Of a stretch of 64,000 nucleotides of DNA, positions 37,001-45,961 are shown one piece after another. The stretch is taken from contig JAJZQN010000009.1 in NCBI GenBank assembly GCA_021847605.1, positions 59,712-123,711 on the forward strand. The letters run 5' to 3'. The position numbers and the translations under genes were made by a program. The DNA comes from Pseudomonadota bacterium (GTDB lineage: Bacteria > Pseudomonadota > Alphaproteobacteria > Sphingomonadales > Sphingomonadaceae). Within the stretch, counting starts at the first letter, position 1. Each line of letters opens with the position of its first letter. The notes beneath the pieces were generated by a model that worked only from the letters and a program-made list of their open reading frames with translations, was not told the origin of the DNA and did no database searches.

Positions 37001-37203
37001 GGCTATTCCCCCAATAGCGCGGATGTTATCTGATCGCGCTCGAGGCTCAAGAGTATTGCCGTCTTAGGTGAAGCGTGCGGGGCCCGCCTTTCTCTGACGC
37101 GGATGGCGGCGAACCATTCCAATCGGAGCGAGTTGCACATGGCGAGAGATACCGCTTGCGGCTTCGTTCATTTTATGTTCCTTTTCCGCTGGAGGAACCG
37201 GCC

Positions 37204-37593
37204 ATGATCCAGGACTATCTCGCCACCTATGATTTCAACCTGCCGCTCAACGATGCGGCCGTCGATCCTGAGCTGCCGCTGGTGCGTCGGCGGCTGGCGA
37301 GCCTAGCCGCGAGCGAGGGTCTGAACGGTGGCTATTATGAGGCGCAGGAACTGGCCGAAGCCTTTCTCGACGCGGCGCGCGAGGCGAATGCCGGGGTCGA
37401 GGAGGATGACAGTCCGGCGCGGGAGCGGCTGCGCGATATTCTCGCTCGGGATCTCGATTATCAGCGGGAGCTGTTCGAGGAGGTATGCGAGCTGCCACTG
37501 GCGGAAGCTGCGGCGCATCTCGTCTGGCTCACGGATCTGATGAGACAGCGTGTCGATATGGCGCCCGTCATCTCGAAGGCCATGGATCGATAG
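37204..37593 (+). CDS. Hypothetical acidic protein
   Basis: 129 residues, unrecognised. It starts MIQDYLATYDFNLPLNDAAV and is helical and acidic (REANAGVEEDDSPARERLRD, LFEEVCELPLAEAAAHLVWL). CTGGAGGAA eight bases before ATG 37204 is a strong ribosome site and argues against the longer frame from 37075. It may be co-transcribed with the SEC-C gene 101 bases downstream. Confidence 0.68.
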   Translation: MIQDYLATYDFNLPLNDAAVDPELPLVRRRLASLAASEGLNGGYYEAQELAEAFLDAAREANAGVEEDDSPARERLRDILARDLDYQRELFEEVCELPLAEAAAHLVWLTDLMRQRVDMAPVISKAMDR

Positions 37594-37694
37594 AACCATT
37601 GCGAGCATTGGGTCACCGGGGTCAGATGGCGTTGTCCACGCTCCCCGATCAATGATGAGATGACCGCCCTTCGCGCCGACGCTAGTTAAGGCTC

Positions 37695-38357
37695 ATGGAG
37701 TCCGAACCCACCTATCTCGACGCCCTCGACCGGCAATTGCTCGATCAGCCCGAAGCGATGCTGGTGTCGCAACTGGACGGTTTTCTCACCGGAATCGTGG
37801 TCAGCCCAGACCTCATCACGCCTGGCCGGTGGATTCCGCTGATCTGGGCCGGCGACGAAGGGGATGGTGAGCCCGAATTCGAGAACGAGGAGGACCTGCA
37901 GGCCTTCCTCAATCTGGTGATGATCCATTACCATGCGATCATCGATGCGCTGGCGCATCCCGGCGCCTATGCGCCGGTTCTGGAGACCGACACGCGCACC
38001 GACGAAACCCTATGGGAGATGTGGATCGACGGCTTCGCGCAGGCGATGGCGCTTTCCCCGGACGGCTGGGCACGGATCGACGCCGACGACGATGCCGGTT
38101 GCCACGCGGCGCTCAAGGGCATTCGCACATTGCGGGATTTTGCCGAGGGCGATCTCGCTCTGGATGATAAGGAGGAGGATCGCTGGGATGCCGAGGCCCC
38201 GGACCTGATCCCGATCTGGGTGGAAATGCTGCACCAGTGGCGGGTGGAAAATGATCCCCATCGTCCTGTCGCGGTTCGGCGCACCAAGGTCGGGCGCAAC
38301 GACCCCTGCCCCTGCGGTTCAGGCAAGAAATACAAGAAATGCTGCGGAACCCATTGA
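37695..38357 (+). CDS. UPF0149/YecA family protein with C-terminal SEC-C zinc motif
   Basis: 220 residues. The N-terminal region ([37 protein letters not shown], then [10 protein letters not shown]) is the UPF0149/YecA helical domain. The C-terminus [19 protein letters not shown] is a textbook SEC-C zinc-binding motif like that at the end of SecA. The role of such proteins is unknown; SecB or ribosome association through the SEC-C motif has been proposed for related proteins. Confidence 0.92.
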   Translation: MESEPTYLDALDRQLLDQPEAMLVSQLDGFLTGIVVSPDLITPGRWIPLIWAGDEGDGEPEFENEEDLQAFLNLVMIHYHAIIDALAHPGAYAPVLETDTRTDETLWEMWIDGFAQAMALSPDGWARIDADDDAGCHAALKGIRTLRDFAEGDLALDDKEEDRWDAEAPDLIPIWVEMLHQWRVENDPHRPVAVRRTKVGRNDPCPCGSGKKYKKCCGTH

Positions 38358-38373
38358 GGGTCGTGCTCGAGGA

Positions 38374-38880
38374 TCAGGCGTGCCCCGCAACGGCAGGAAT
38401 CGACCGGACATGGCGCGCCTCATTGGACCCGAGAGTAGCCAGCAAGCGCCGTTCGGCGGCATCGATGTCGTCGGCATTGACGAAGGCATCGATCGTATAG
38501 GCGCCGCGCGCGAAGGTCTCGCCCGGATCGGGCGCCATCATGGTGTAGTGACGCGGCCAGCAGCACAGGTGCAGCCATGGCCAGCCCGGCACCGGTGGGC
38601 GGTATCGCGCGAAGACGATGTCGTCAGTGCGCAGGCCGGACGGCCGACGATCGAGCAGCGATGGAGAGATCAGTTCGGCCCGCCGCTCACAGAGAAAGGC
38701 TTCGAACTCGTGCATCTCGGCCAGGGCCTCGAGGATCACCGGATAATAGCGGCCAAGTGCGAGACCATCACCCGAGTGACCGACCGGTATATCGATCAGC
38801 AGAATGTCCGGCAGTGTCGGCAACGGTCGATGATAGTAGATTCGCTCGGCGGCGAGCTGGTCGATAAGGCGCATGGACAT
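38374..38880 (-). CDS. Hypothetical protein
   Basis: 168 residues, unrecognised. It has a well-ordered mixed composition: RLIDQLAAERIYYHRPLPTL, DILLIDIPVGHSGDGLALGR, a Trp/Cys/Pro-rich middle (PPVPGWPWLHLCCWPRHYTM) and TFARGAYTIDAFVNADDIDA near the end. The 3' end converges on the SEC-C gene, 16 bases apart. ATG 38874 is an equally possible start. No signal peptide. Confidence 0.65.
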   Translation of the reverse strand: MSMRLIDQLAAERIYYHRPLPTLPDILLIDIPVGHSGDGLALGRYYPVILEALAEMHEFEAFLCERRAELISPSLLDRRPSGLRTDDIVFARYRPPVPGWPWLHLCCWPRHYTMMAPDPGETFARGAYTIDAFVNADDIDAAERRLLATLGSNEARHVRSIPAVAGHA

Positions 38881-39000
38881 GATTAGGCCGGCGCATGCGC
38901 AGAGACGTCAAGCCAAGTCTCGGACAGATTGGCGCAATATCCCGTCACCAGTCAGTGACCGGCTTCCGTCCCGCCGGTGGCAGGACAGTACTTTGCGGGC

Positions 39001-39294
39001 TCAACTGACCGAAAGGATGGCGCCGATATCGCGTGCCCCATGCAATATGCGCTGGATGCGAACGACCTGCGGCTCGACGTCATAGAAGATGACGTAGCTT
39101 CCATGCGGTTTGGATCTTAACCCTTCCCGTATCTCGGAGCGCGGGGTGCCGGACTGAGGATATTCGAGAAGCCGTTCGCACGATGCCTGCAACTCATCGA
39201 CGAACGTGAGGGCCCGCGGAACATTGTCCCGGGCAATGAAACTGGCGATCCCGGCGAGGTCTGCGTCCGCGGCGGGCGAAAACTCCAGACGCAT
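39001..39294 (-). CDS. parE: RelE/ParE family toxin
   Basis: 97 residues. Features of ParE: LEFSPAADADLAGIASFIAR at the start, a helical hairpin, then YPQSGTPRSEIREGLRSKPH and the strand YVIFYDVEPQVVRIQRILHG. ParE toxins inhibit DNA gyrase; RelE-type relatives cleave mRNA, and sequence alone does not settle which. It overlaps the antitoxin stop, giving a coupled antitoxin-first module. Confidence 0.92.
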   Translation of the reverse strand: MRLEFSPAADADLAGIASFIARDNVPRALTFVDELQASCERLLEYPQSGTPRSEIREGLRSKPHGSYVIFYDVEPQVVRIQRILHGARDIGAILSVS

Positions 39295-39563
39295 CAGCCT
39301 TCGGCAACGCCGGCGGCTATGTCGGCGATGCGTTTGCGCGCATTTGCAAAGGTCTGATCGGCCGGAATACCGGGGCCGCTATTGGCGCCAAGGTCGATCT
39401 CGGCGCGCAGGGCTTCAAGCCGCGCCTGGCGCAGCGCGTCCTGCTCTTCGAGCAGCCGCAGGCTGTCGCGCACGACTTCGCTTGCCGACGCATAGCGACC
39501 GCTATGCACCTGCTGCTTGATGAAGCTCTCGAAATGCGAGCCGAGGGTAAAACTGGAAGGCAT
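39294..39563 (-). CDS. parD: ParD-type antitoxin
   Basis: 89 residues from ATG 39563, which has AGAGGAG upstream; TTG 39569 is an alternative. The N-terminal ribbon-helix-helix (SSFTLGSHFESFIKQQVHSG, RYASASEVVRDSLRLLEEQD) binds the operon operator. The C-terminal helix would wrap the ParE toxin. Expression is expected to be autoregulated at the promoter between 39564 and about 39620. Confidence 0.92.
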   Translation of the reverse strand: MPSSFTLGSHFESFIKQQVHSGRYASASEVVRDSLRLLEEQDALRQARLEALRAEIDLGANSGPGIPADQTFANARKRIADIAAGVAEG

Positions 39564-39687
39564 GGCCAAACTCCTCTGGAAAGGAGGACTATCACTTTAT
39601 GATATTGGCACGCAAGACAAGGCCTGCTCCACGGGCATCGTCGGCACTCGGATCCAACACCCAGACGGACCCACGCGCCCACGACGA

Positions 39688-40293
39688 TCAGACCGCGAGA
39701 CGCTCGACACCAGCATTGAAGCGATCGATCCAGTCGCGCATCGTCGGACGCTCGGCGAGCGGGATTTCGGCCGCGACGCGCTGGAAAGCGATGAGATCGA
39801 CCGGCGCACCGGCAATGATCGCGTCGATCTCGTCGGACGGCAACAGGCCGCGCTCCCGAATGAAGCGGGTCATCGATCCGGGGCGTTCACGGGTAGATTT
39901 GCGCCACAGCCCCTCGACGGTCTGGAGACGCGGAGCCGCCCGTGCTTCCACCAGCACGATCAGTCGCAGGCACCAGGGCGGCAGCGTCATCAATTCGCTC
40001 GTCTTTTGCGCGAGGCAGAGCCAACACGCGGATTTATGGGGCACAGGCAGGCCCTCGGCCCGGATGCGGGCGGCACAGGCGTCCCGGTCCCACTGCCATT
40101 CGCGTAAGGGATAGCGATAGTCGTAAAGGTCGCTGACATGGCCTTCGCGATGGGCATAGCGGCGGCTGTCGGCGGGCGAGCTGTCGTAGCCGATAAGCTT
40201 GACAACCTTGCCGCCTCGGGCCCATATTTCCTGCGCAGGCCCCCATCCAGCAACCCATTGATCCTGCGGCTGAATTTTCCATTTCTGGGAGCA
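39688..40293 (-). pseudogene. PAPS-reductase-like protein, 5'-truncated
   Basis: About 200 in-frame codons downstream of a stop (TAA near 40296). The reading starts at CSQKWKIQPQDQWVAGWGPA and continues KVVKLIGYDSSPADSRRYAH and PHKSACWLCLAQKTSELMTL to a normal end. This is the C-terminal half of a phosphoadenosine-phosphosulfate-reductase-like protein seen in phages and plasmids. The ATP-pyrophosphatase N-domain (SGGxDS) is missing. The remaining GTG at 40044 could start a fragment, but similarity extends well upstream of it, so this is a remnant, cut where the adjoining recombinase element begins. Confidence 0.72.
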
Positions 40294-40396
40294 TTAGGTC
40301 TGGGTCGACCTGTCTTATTGGCTCCGCAAAGCCCGCGTTTCCGCCATCTCTAATCCCCCTCTCCTTCCAAGACGCCCGATTAGGGCGTGACCGTCT

Positions 40397-40861
40397 TCAG
40401 GCAGCGGAGGGATCGGGCGCTTCGGCGCAGGTGCGGATCGGGACGGGTCGGCGTATCCGATCAAGTTCCTGCACGAGTTGCGCGTTGCGGCGTTCAAGGC
40501 GCTCCGCGCGCTGTTCGGCCTCGATGGCGCGCTTCAGCAGGCCGGAATTATGTGTTGCGAGCGCGATGTTCCTGGCTTCCGCATACCGAAGAGCGGAGCG
40601 TGTGCGATCAGCCTCGCCAGCGACCGCTTCAGTGGCTCCCTCACGCTGCGACTGAAGCTCGCGCAGAGCTTCGAGAACACCGCTATGGTGCGTATAAATG
40701 ATATTGCGGCCGACCCCGGCTGCTCGCGCGAGCCCCGCGACCGTTGGCGCGGCAGACGGGTCTTTGGCGAGGACGCAAAGGGCTTCGCGCAGGCGTGCAT
40801 CGGTCTTGGCCCGACGTCGCGCCTGCGGGGTGGATAGGTTGGAGTCAAGCGTCACCGGCAT
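40397..40861 (-). CDS. DUF6262 family (TnpC-like) protein
   Basis: 154 residues. An N-terminal HTH-like part (TVAGLARAAGVGRNIIYTHH) is followed by a long coiled coil (RAIEAEQRAERLERRNAQLV, QELDRIRRP). This matches DUF6262 proteins that accompany Tn554-type recombinases; TnpC is thought to influence orientation or efficiency of transposition. ATG 40861 overlaps the end of the third recombinase by 17 bases. The frame upstream is antisense-like. Confidence 0.8.
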   Translation of the reverse strand: MPVTLDSNLSTPQARRRAKTDARLREALCVLAKDPSAAPTVAGLARAAGVGRNIIYTHHSGVLEALRELQSQREGATEAVAGEADRTRSALRYAEARNIALATHNSGLLKRAIEAEQRAERLERRNAQLVQELDRIRRPVPIRTCAEAPDPSAA

Positions 40862-42647
40862 TTCCTTCGTCGAGCTGGTCGAGGATACGGCGAGATTCCT
40901 TGATACGGGCTTCGGCCAGCGCACGGCTCTCGCCATCGAGGTCATCTCGCTGGATCAATGCGGTGTTCCGTTCAAGGCGCGCTTCCCAGACCGGTCTATG
41001 CCGGTCGGTCACGGCGAAGTTGGCGCAGGTCGAGCAGGTGCTTTGCGTGCGAAGCACCGGGTTCGGCTCGCGTTCGCCGCCGAGGCAAGCGGAGGTCTCC
41101 CGGCGGTACAGACAATAGCCCCAGTCGCAAACGCCAAGGCGCATATCCGTTTCGGCGAGGATCTCCGCGATATAGGCGTCCACATCGCCCGATCTCGTGC
41201 GCCCGCGGAACGGCGATCGCTCGGAGAGCATGATGCCCGCCTTCCCGGCGACCTGCGGAGCCAGGAGGAGATCTTCCAGCGCCTTGCGGGTTTCTTCGGC
41301 GGCCTGGTCGTCGATCAGTTCGGCAAGCTCGAAGTCTGTGCCGACATAGGCCCGGTCGGTCATCGCGCGGTGGACATGGCCAAGATGACGTTGCAGCGCC
41401 GTCAGGCCGGTGCGGTCCCGCCGCCCGATGAACCGCGAGAACGTCTTGCGCCCCTGATACGTGGTCAGGTGCCAAGCGCCGCCTTGGTAGTCCGGCAAGG
41501 CAAGGAACGGCGCAAGCCGCTCGTTCAAGCGGATATTGACCATGGGTGACCGCAATCGGGCGACGGGCATCGTCGTCGGAAGCGGCGAGCGTCCCCGACC
41601 AAGTTGGTGAAGCCAGAGGTTTCTCTTCCCGCTGAGTTCGCGAAGCGGAGCGGAGAGACGTTTGAGGATGTGGATCGCCCGCTGGACCGGCTCGGGCGCG
41701 AGCCAGCGATGGATGTCCCCATGTTCCGTCAGTGACGTCTTCGTGATCGTGCCGACCAGATAGACGTGTTCCTCACCATCTCCATCGGCCGCACATCGTT
41801 CGAGGCAACCCTCTTCAAGGCGGAGTATCTCACCCGCTCTCGCGCCAACGAGATAGGCGATGACGACGAAGCAGGCGTCGCCAAGGCGATCCAGCATGAA
41901 CGTCAGGCGGCGCAGCGGCCATCCCGGATTCGGATACAGATCCGCAAAGGGGCATGGCTCCGCGAGCATGGCGCGTCTGATATGCCAGTGAAGCCTTTGC
42001 CCCTGATGCCGTGGCCGGAATTGCTCATACAGATTTGCGAGGCGGTCGCGCAGCGCTAGGATCTGGTCCGCAGGGTCACCGAGCAGTTCGATAGCTCTGC
42101 TGATCAGTGGCACGGCGATCTCGTCGGGGGTATAGGGATGGCCGCCATAAGGCTTCCAGTATCGCTTCCCGACCGCAGCCGCGCGCGGTGGTGTTGCCGG
42201 CGGCGCGTCGTCCAGCTTGTCGCGTTGCATATGAAAGGTGCGGATCGTGCCGAGATGGCTTTCGGCGGTGCAGAGCGAGAGCGACGCGCCGTTCCTGCCG
42301 GAACGGGCTCGCAGCATCGCCACGAACCGATTGACTGTGTCCTGATCGAGATCCCTGAAGCATCGAATGTTCTCGACTGCCATCCATCGAACGAGGAAGC
42401 GGATATTACTGAAGTGGCCGTATAGGCTCTCCTTTCGAAGTGGCACTCGGCCTTCAGGCGGATCGCTCCTCAACGAGAGTAGGAACAACTCGGCCGCCTG
42501 CCGGAGCGGCGTCCACTGATCTCCGCTGAACCGGCTTCCGTCCGGCATTGCGAACCCCCAGTTAAACGACATCGCGACGGGCAGGCCTTCGTTCGCTGGC
42601 AATGGAGCCGGAACCGGGGTGAGAGTCGATGTCGGGACGGAGGCCAT
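40845..42647 (-). CDS. Tyrosine recombinase (third of trio)
   Basis: 600 residues. Catalytic-domain residues are visible: first Arg in YLVGARAGEILRLEEGCLE, HxxR-like TTYQGRKTFSRFIGRR, and the end LGHVHRAMTDRAYVGTD with the Tyr nucleophile. A C-terminal extension carries a cysteine set (CDWGYCLYRRETSACLGGER, TCSTCANF) typical of the long recombinases of Tn554-like and trio elements. It starts four bases after the stop of the second recombinase. Confidence 0.85.
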   Translation of the reverse strand: MASVPTSTLTPVPAPLPANEGLPVAMSFNWGFAMPDGSRFSGDQWTPLRQAAELFLLSLRSDPPEGRVPLRKESLYGHFSNIRFLVRWMAVENIRCFRDLDQDTVNRFVAMLRARSGRNGASLSLCTAESHLGTIRTFHMQRDKLDDAPPATPPRAAAVGKRYWKPYGGHPYTPDEIAVPLISRAIELLGDPADQILALRDRLANLYEQFRPRHQGQRLHWHIRRAMLAEPCPFADLYPNPGWPLRRLTFMLDRLGDACFVVIAYLVGARAGEILRLEEGCLERCAADGDGEEHVYLVGTITKTSLTEHGDIHRWLAPEPVQRAIHILKRLSAPLRELSGKRNLWLHQLGRGRSPLPTTMPVARLRSPMVNIRLNERLAPFLALPDYQGGAWHLTTYQGRKTFSRFIGRRDRTGLTALQRHLGHVHRAMTDRAYVGTDFELAELIDDQAAEETRKALEDLLLAPQVAGKAGIMLSERSPFRGRTRSGDVDAYIAEILAETDMRLGVCDWGYCLYRRETSACLGGEREPNPVLRTQSTCSTCANFAVTDRHRPVWEARLERNTALIQRDDLDGESRALAEARIKESRRILDQLDEGNAGDA

Positions 42648-42651
42648 GAGA

Positions 42652-44469
42652 CTATTCCAGATCCGGCAGTGGAGGCAGATCGAACACGAGCCGTTGCGCG
42701 TCCGACATCATCTCGAGCGGGAACGCCGGCAGCAGATCTTGCGTCAGCACCTGAAGGCTGGGAGCGTAGAAGAGGCTGAACCGGATCGGGTCGATCCGTT
42801 CCCGCGCGGTTTCAAGATGCCGGGTGGCCTGGACGATGCGTGCCAGATGATCCGGGTCGATCGGGTCGATCAAGCCCGGACAGGCAAGGCAGCCTCCAAG
42901 TTTTGGGCACACGCGGCCAGGCCGTGCGTGCCCGTCGTCGATCGGGCGAAGGCAGTCGTGTCCGAACAGCGCCGTCGCCCGCGCGCTGGTATCCGACCCT
43001 TGATGTTGCAGGTCATGGGAGAGGGTCTCGCCGGTGACCCATGTGATCATCAGCGACTGTAGCCGGGCAATCGTATCGCGCTCGAGGCGGCGGACCGCCT
43101 CGCCATCGACGTAGATATCCGTGGTGACGACGCTTGCATGGTTGAGCACGGCCTTGGCCGCCATGATATCGCCCTGCGACGCGGTGTAATGGGCACTCGC
43201 CATGCTGCTGCGGAAAAGCTTGGGCGAGAACTCAGGAAGCAGGGAACGGGACTTGCCGGGATGCGCATCGTTCCAGGAGGCGATCGCGCCATTGTGGCGC
43301 TCGTAAAAGCGCAACATTGCCGATCGTAACGTGGCCTGCACGATATGACCGGCGTGATGCTCGCGCTCGAGACGCCCTGTCGTCATGAGGAAGCGGTGCA
43401 AGAACAGTCGGTCGCGTTTGGACGGCTCCACATGCGGCAGCAGAGGCGCCGTCATCGCAAGGAGCCTTTCGATCAGGCGAGGCGCCGCATAGGGTCGTCG
43501 GTTGTCGAACGAGCGCCGTTGCATGCGCTTCACCTGGCCGCCAGCGCGGGGCTTCACCCACTCGACCATGACGCGATGCCGTTCGAGTGGATGGGGCACC
43601 AGGCAGTCACGCTTGATCTGGCGCAGCGGACCGGCATTGGCTGCTGTCTGGATCAGCAGCACGATATAGAACGCAACCAGCGTGTCGGTCGTGAGGTGGA
43701 GATAGCCTTCGAGCTCCCGGAACCCACCAATGTCGGCGATCCTCTGCCGATCGGGCTTGTCAAGGTCCGAGCCTCGGGCGGGCGGCATGATGCCGTGCCC
43801 GAGGCGGTGGAGCTTCCAGATCCAGCGATCCCGTTCGGTTGTCCGGCCGCCATGAAGCGGCACATTCGGAAGACCAACGATAGCTTGTCCGTGTTGGAAC
43901 TTCTCCCAGGCGATGTCGATCTCGGCATAGCAGACTGCCATCAGCGCGCGCATTGCAGCGGGTGTCAGCCGGTCTTGCGGTAACCGCTGGACGCCGGCGA
44001 GTGGGATCGGATTGTTGGGAACGGCGAAGCCCGGCGCGAACAAGCCCGGATTATCAGCAATCGCACGCTTGAGGACCGGCCGGATCATACTGAGCTGACC
44101 GGATTGCGAGCGGACGCTACGCCCGCGCCCGCTGGCGGGCATCGCCAGCCAGGTGATGAACCGGCGGATCGTTGCCGTGTCGAGGTCTGCCGCGCGCCCG
44201 ACACGCGTGTCTTCGCGCAGGAATCTGCCGAACACGCGCAGCGCGAACCAGCGCGCGGTGCGGGTCGCAGCGCTGGATGCCCCATCATGATCGTGGAAGG
44301 CCCGGGCGATGGCTGCGCTAATATCGTCCGGCATTCCGAACAGCGCCGGGTCGAAGCGTTGGACGATCTTGCCCCATTCGTCGCGGAACTGGATTTCGGC
44401 GATCCCAGCGGGGTGATCCGCTGGTGCCGAATCGAGTCTCAGCGTCCGATCGAGGCGGCCCCTAGCCAT
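42652..44469 (-). CDS. Tyrosine recombinase (second of trio)
   Basis: 605 residues. The core-binding SAM-like domain (ATRTARWFALRVFGRFLRED) is followed by a diverged catalytic domain: AANAGPLRQIKRDCLV, SPKLFRSSMASAHYTASQGD and LNHASVVTTDIYVDGEAV with the Tyr. A Cys motif CPKLGGCLACPG lies near the end. It overlaps the first recombinase by eight bases. Size and place correspond to TnpB of Tn554. Confidence 0.82.
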   Translation of the reverse strand: MARGRLDRTLRLDSAPADHPAGIAEIQFRDEWGKIVQRFDPALFGMPDDISAAIARAFHDHDGASSAATRTARWFALRVFGRFLREDTRVGRAADLDTATIRRFITWLAMPASGRGRSVRSQSGQLSMIRPVLKRAIADNPGLFAPGFAVPNNPIPLAGVQRLPQDRLTPAAMRALMAVCYAEIDIAWEKFQHGQAIVGLPNVPLHGGRTTERDRWIWKLHRLGHGIMPPARGSDLDKPDRQRIADIGGFRELEGYLHLTTDTLVAFYIVLLIQTAANAGPLRQIKRDCLVPHPLERHRVMVEWVKPRAGGQVKRMQRRSFDNRRPYAAPRLIERLLAMTAPLLPHVEPSKRDRLFLHRFLMTTGRLEREHHAGHIVQATLRSAMLRFYERHNGAIASWNDAHPGKSRSLLPEFSPKLFRSSMASAHYTASQGDIMAAKAVLNHASVVTTDIYVDGEAVRRLERDTIARLQSLMITWVTGETLSHDLQHQGSDTSARATALFGHDCLRPIDDGHARPGRVCPKLGGCLACPGLIDPIDPDHLARIVQATRHLETARERIDPIRFSLFYAPSLQVLTQDLLPAFPLEMMSDAQRLVFDLPPLPDLE

Positions 44470-45604
44470 CGGCGGGGATCAGCTCGCCATAAAGATAGGC
44501 GAGGCTTTCGCTCAGGTCGCGCTCGTGCAGTTCGACGCAGCGCAGATAAATCGCGGTGGTCGTGATCGAAGCATGGCCGAGCAGCACCTGCACAACCTTG
44601 AGCGGGTTGAGATCGGGATTGGTGCGGGCCTGGATCTGAAGGCGAGCCAACATCGCCATCGCGAAAGTATGTCGCAGCCAGTGCAGCGTGCCTTGCAATC
44701 CTGCGGCCGCGAACGCTTCCGCGAGCTGCGTTGTCAGGAGCTTGCGCGTCATGGCGCGGCCATGCTCATTCAGCAGCAGATTAGGCGGCGCACGATATTC
44801 CCGGTCGGAACGACGGGCACGGCGGACGATCCGGGCGCGCTCCTCTCCCGCATACCAGTGAGTATGGTCAAGCAGCCGAAGCGGCGGATAGACCGTCCTT
44901 GGCCGGTCACCCTTGGTGATATGGAGCGGCACGCCGACAAGTGGATCGCTATCGAGGTCGAGCGGCCAGCTATCCGGGATCTGGTCGACGGCGAGCGCGC
45001 AAAGCTCCTTGCGGCGCAGACCCGCCCCAAGCGCCCATTGCGCGGCAAGTCGGGCGGTAGGGCGCAGATGCGCGAACAGTCGTGCGAGTTCGTCAGCGCG
45101 CAGCGGTCTCGGCAGCTTTTCCGGGCGCGAGACAATCAACTGGTTGACCTGGCGCCGCTGCAAGCCTGGGCGATAGGCGCCGTCCAGCATCAGCGTCATC
45201 TTCTCGGTCAAGCGGAACGGGCAATGATCGATCAGCTTTCGATCTAGCGCCCAGCTATAGAAGCGGCAGACGGTCGAGACGCGCGCGTTGATCGTGGTCC
45301 GGGCATAGGGCCGCCCGGTATGGGCGCTAGGATTCTCCAGCATCCGGTTGCGATAGGCAGCGATGATACGCTCGTCGGCCTCACGCCATTCGATCCCCGA
45401 TTGTTCGAGGGAGTCGAACCAGTCGTGGAGATGCTCGCCATAGGTTCGCACAGTTTCTGACGCCTGCGCGCGGCCGCTCAGTTCGGCGTGCTCCATAAGC
45501 CAGAGGAACGCCGGCTCGATGATCGCCATGTCGGCGTCGAGCAGAATCGGAAAGCGGGCGGGTATGCCTGGCTCACCCGCCAACGCCCGGATGATCGATA
45601 CCAT
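44462..45604 (-). CDS. Tyrosine recombinase (first of trio)
   Basis: 380 residues, the most canonical of the three. The N-terminal SAM-like domain spans about residues 20-130. Catalytic residues: Arg in WALGAGLRRKELCALAVDQ, His-x-x-Arg in TLHWLRHTFAMAMLARLQ, His in VLLGHASITTTAIYLRC and the Tyr nucleophile in the same stretch. All look intact, so the enzyme may be active. Size and place correspond to TnpA of Tn554. Confidence 0.88.
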   Translation of the reverse strand: MVSIIRALAGEPGIPARFPILLDADMAIIEPAFLWLMEHAELSGRAQASETVRTYGEHLHDWFDSLEQSGIEWREADERIIAAYRNRMLENPSAHTGRPYARTTINARVSTVCRFYSWALDRKLIDHCPFRLTEKMTLMLDGAYRPGLQRRQVNQLIVSRPEKLPRPLRADELARLFAHLRPTARLAAQWALGAGLRRKELCALAVDQIPDSWPLDLDSDPLVGVPLHITKGDRPRTVYPPLRLLDHTHWYAGEERARIVRRARRSDREYRAPPNLLLNEHGRAMTRKLLTTQLAEAFAAAGLQGTLHWLRHTFAMAMLARLQIQARTNPDLNPLKVVQVLLGHASITTTAIYLRCVELHERDLSESLAYLYGELIPADG

Positions 45605-45961
45605 GTCGTCGGCCCCTTCGCGCCGGGGTTCACGCCAGCAATACCGCTATCAGGGGGGCAGCAGGCAAAAGGTTCGGCGGATCGATACTTTTCCGGGATG
45701 CATCGCGATCATGCTAACAATCGAACCCAGTTCATCAATTGAGAGGCTGATGAATGGACCCGCTGTAACGCTGGCACTGAACCAGCCCAGCGACACGTTT
45801 CGAACAGCTTACTCCGTTCCGATGTGGCCACAGTTATGTCTGCTCATGCCGGAAGTCGTCACTCGCACGTTCGACAACTTCCAGACAGAAGCGCTTTCCA
45901 TTCCAGCCAGCAAGCGGGGCTCAAACGTTCGCTGAAAGTTGCCGTTCCCATTTGATTAGCT
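45605..45961. other. Gene-free stretch between the recombinase trio and the ScfR-type regulator
   Basis: 357 bases with no coding frame I can support; the open frames on the plus strand have no family features and no ribosome site. The segment should contain the right end of the recombinase element and the 3' untranslated end of the regulator gene. A G-rich tract (caggggggcagcagg) occurs near 45,651. Confidence 0.5.

Larger units (their letters stand above)
40294..45604 (-). mobile_element. Tn554-like element: three tyrosine recombinases plus DUF6262 gene
   Basis: Three consecutive tyrosine recombinase genes and a small HTH-like gene, all minus strand, overlap or abut (8-bp overlap, 4-bp gap, 17-bp overlap). 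This order resembles tnpA-tnpB-tnpC of Tn554 and recombinase-in-trio (RIT) elements. The left limit is placed where the PAPS-reductase-like gene breaks off. The right limit is only the start of the first recombinase; the true end may lie anywhere up to 45961. I did not find clear terminal inverted repeats by eye. Confidence 0.6.

Noticed and set aside
39688..40044. Complete small gene starting at GTG 40044
   Set aside because: Family-like sequence continues in frame 250 bases upstream to a stop, so this is the tail of a larger truncated gene.
22356..45961. A second tRNA-Asn 3' end marking the far edge of the island
   Set aside because: Reading by eye for the tRNA T-arm and acceptor sequence found no convincing second copy, so the island's right edge is left undefined.
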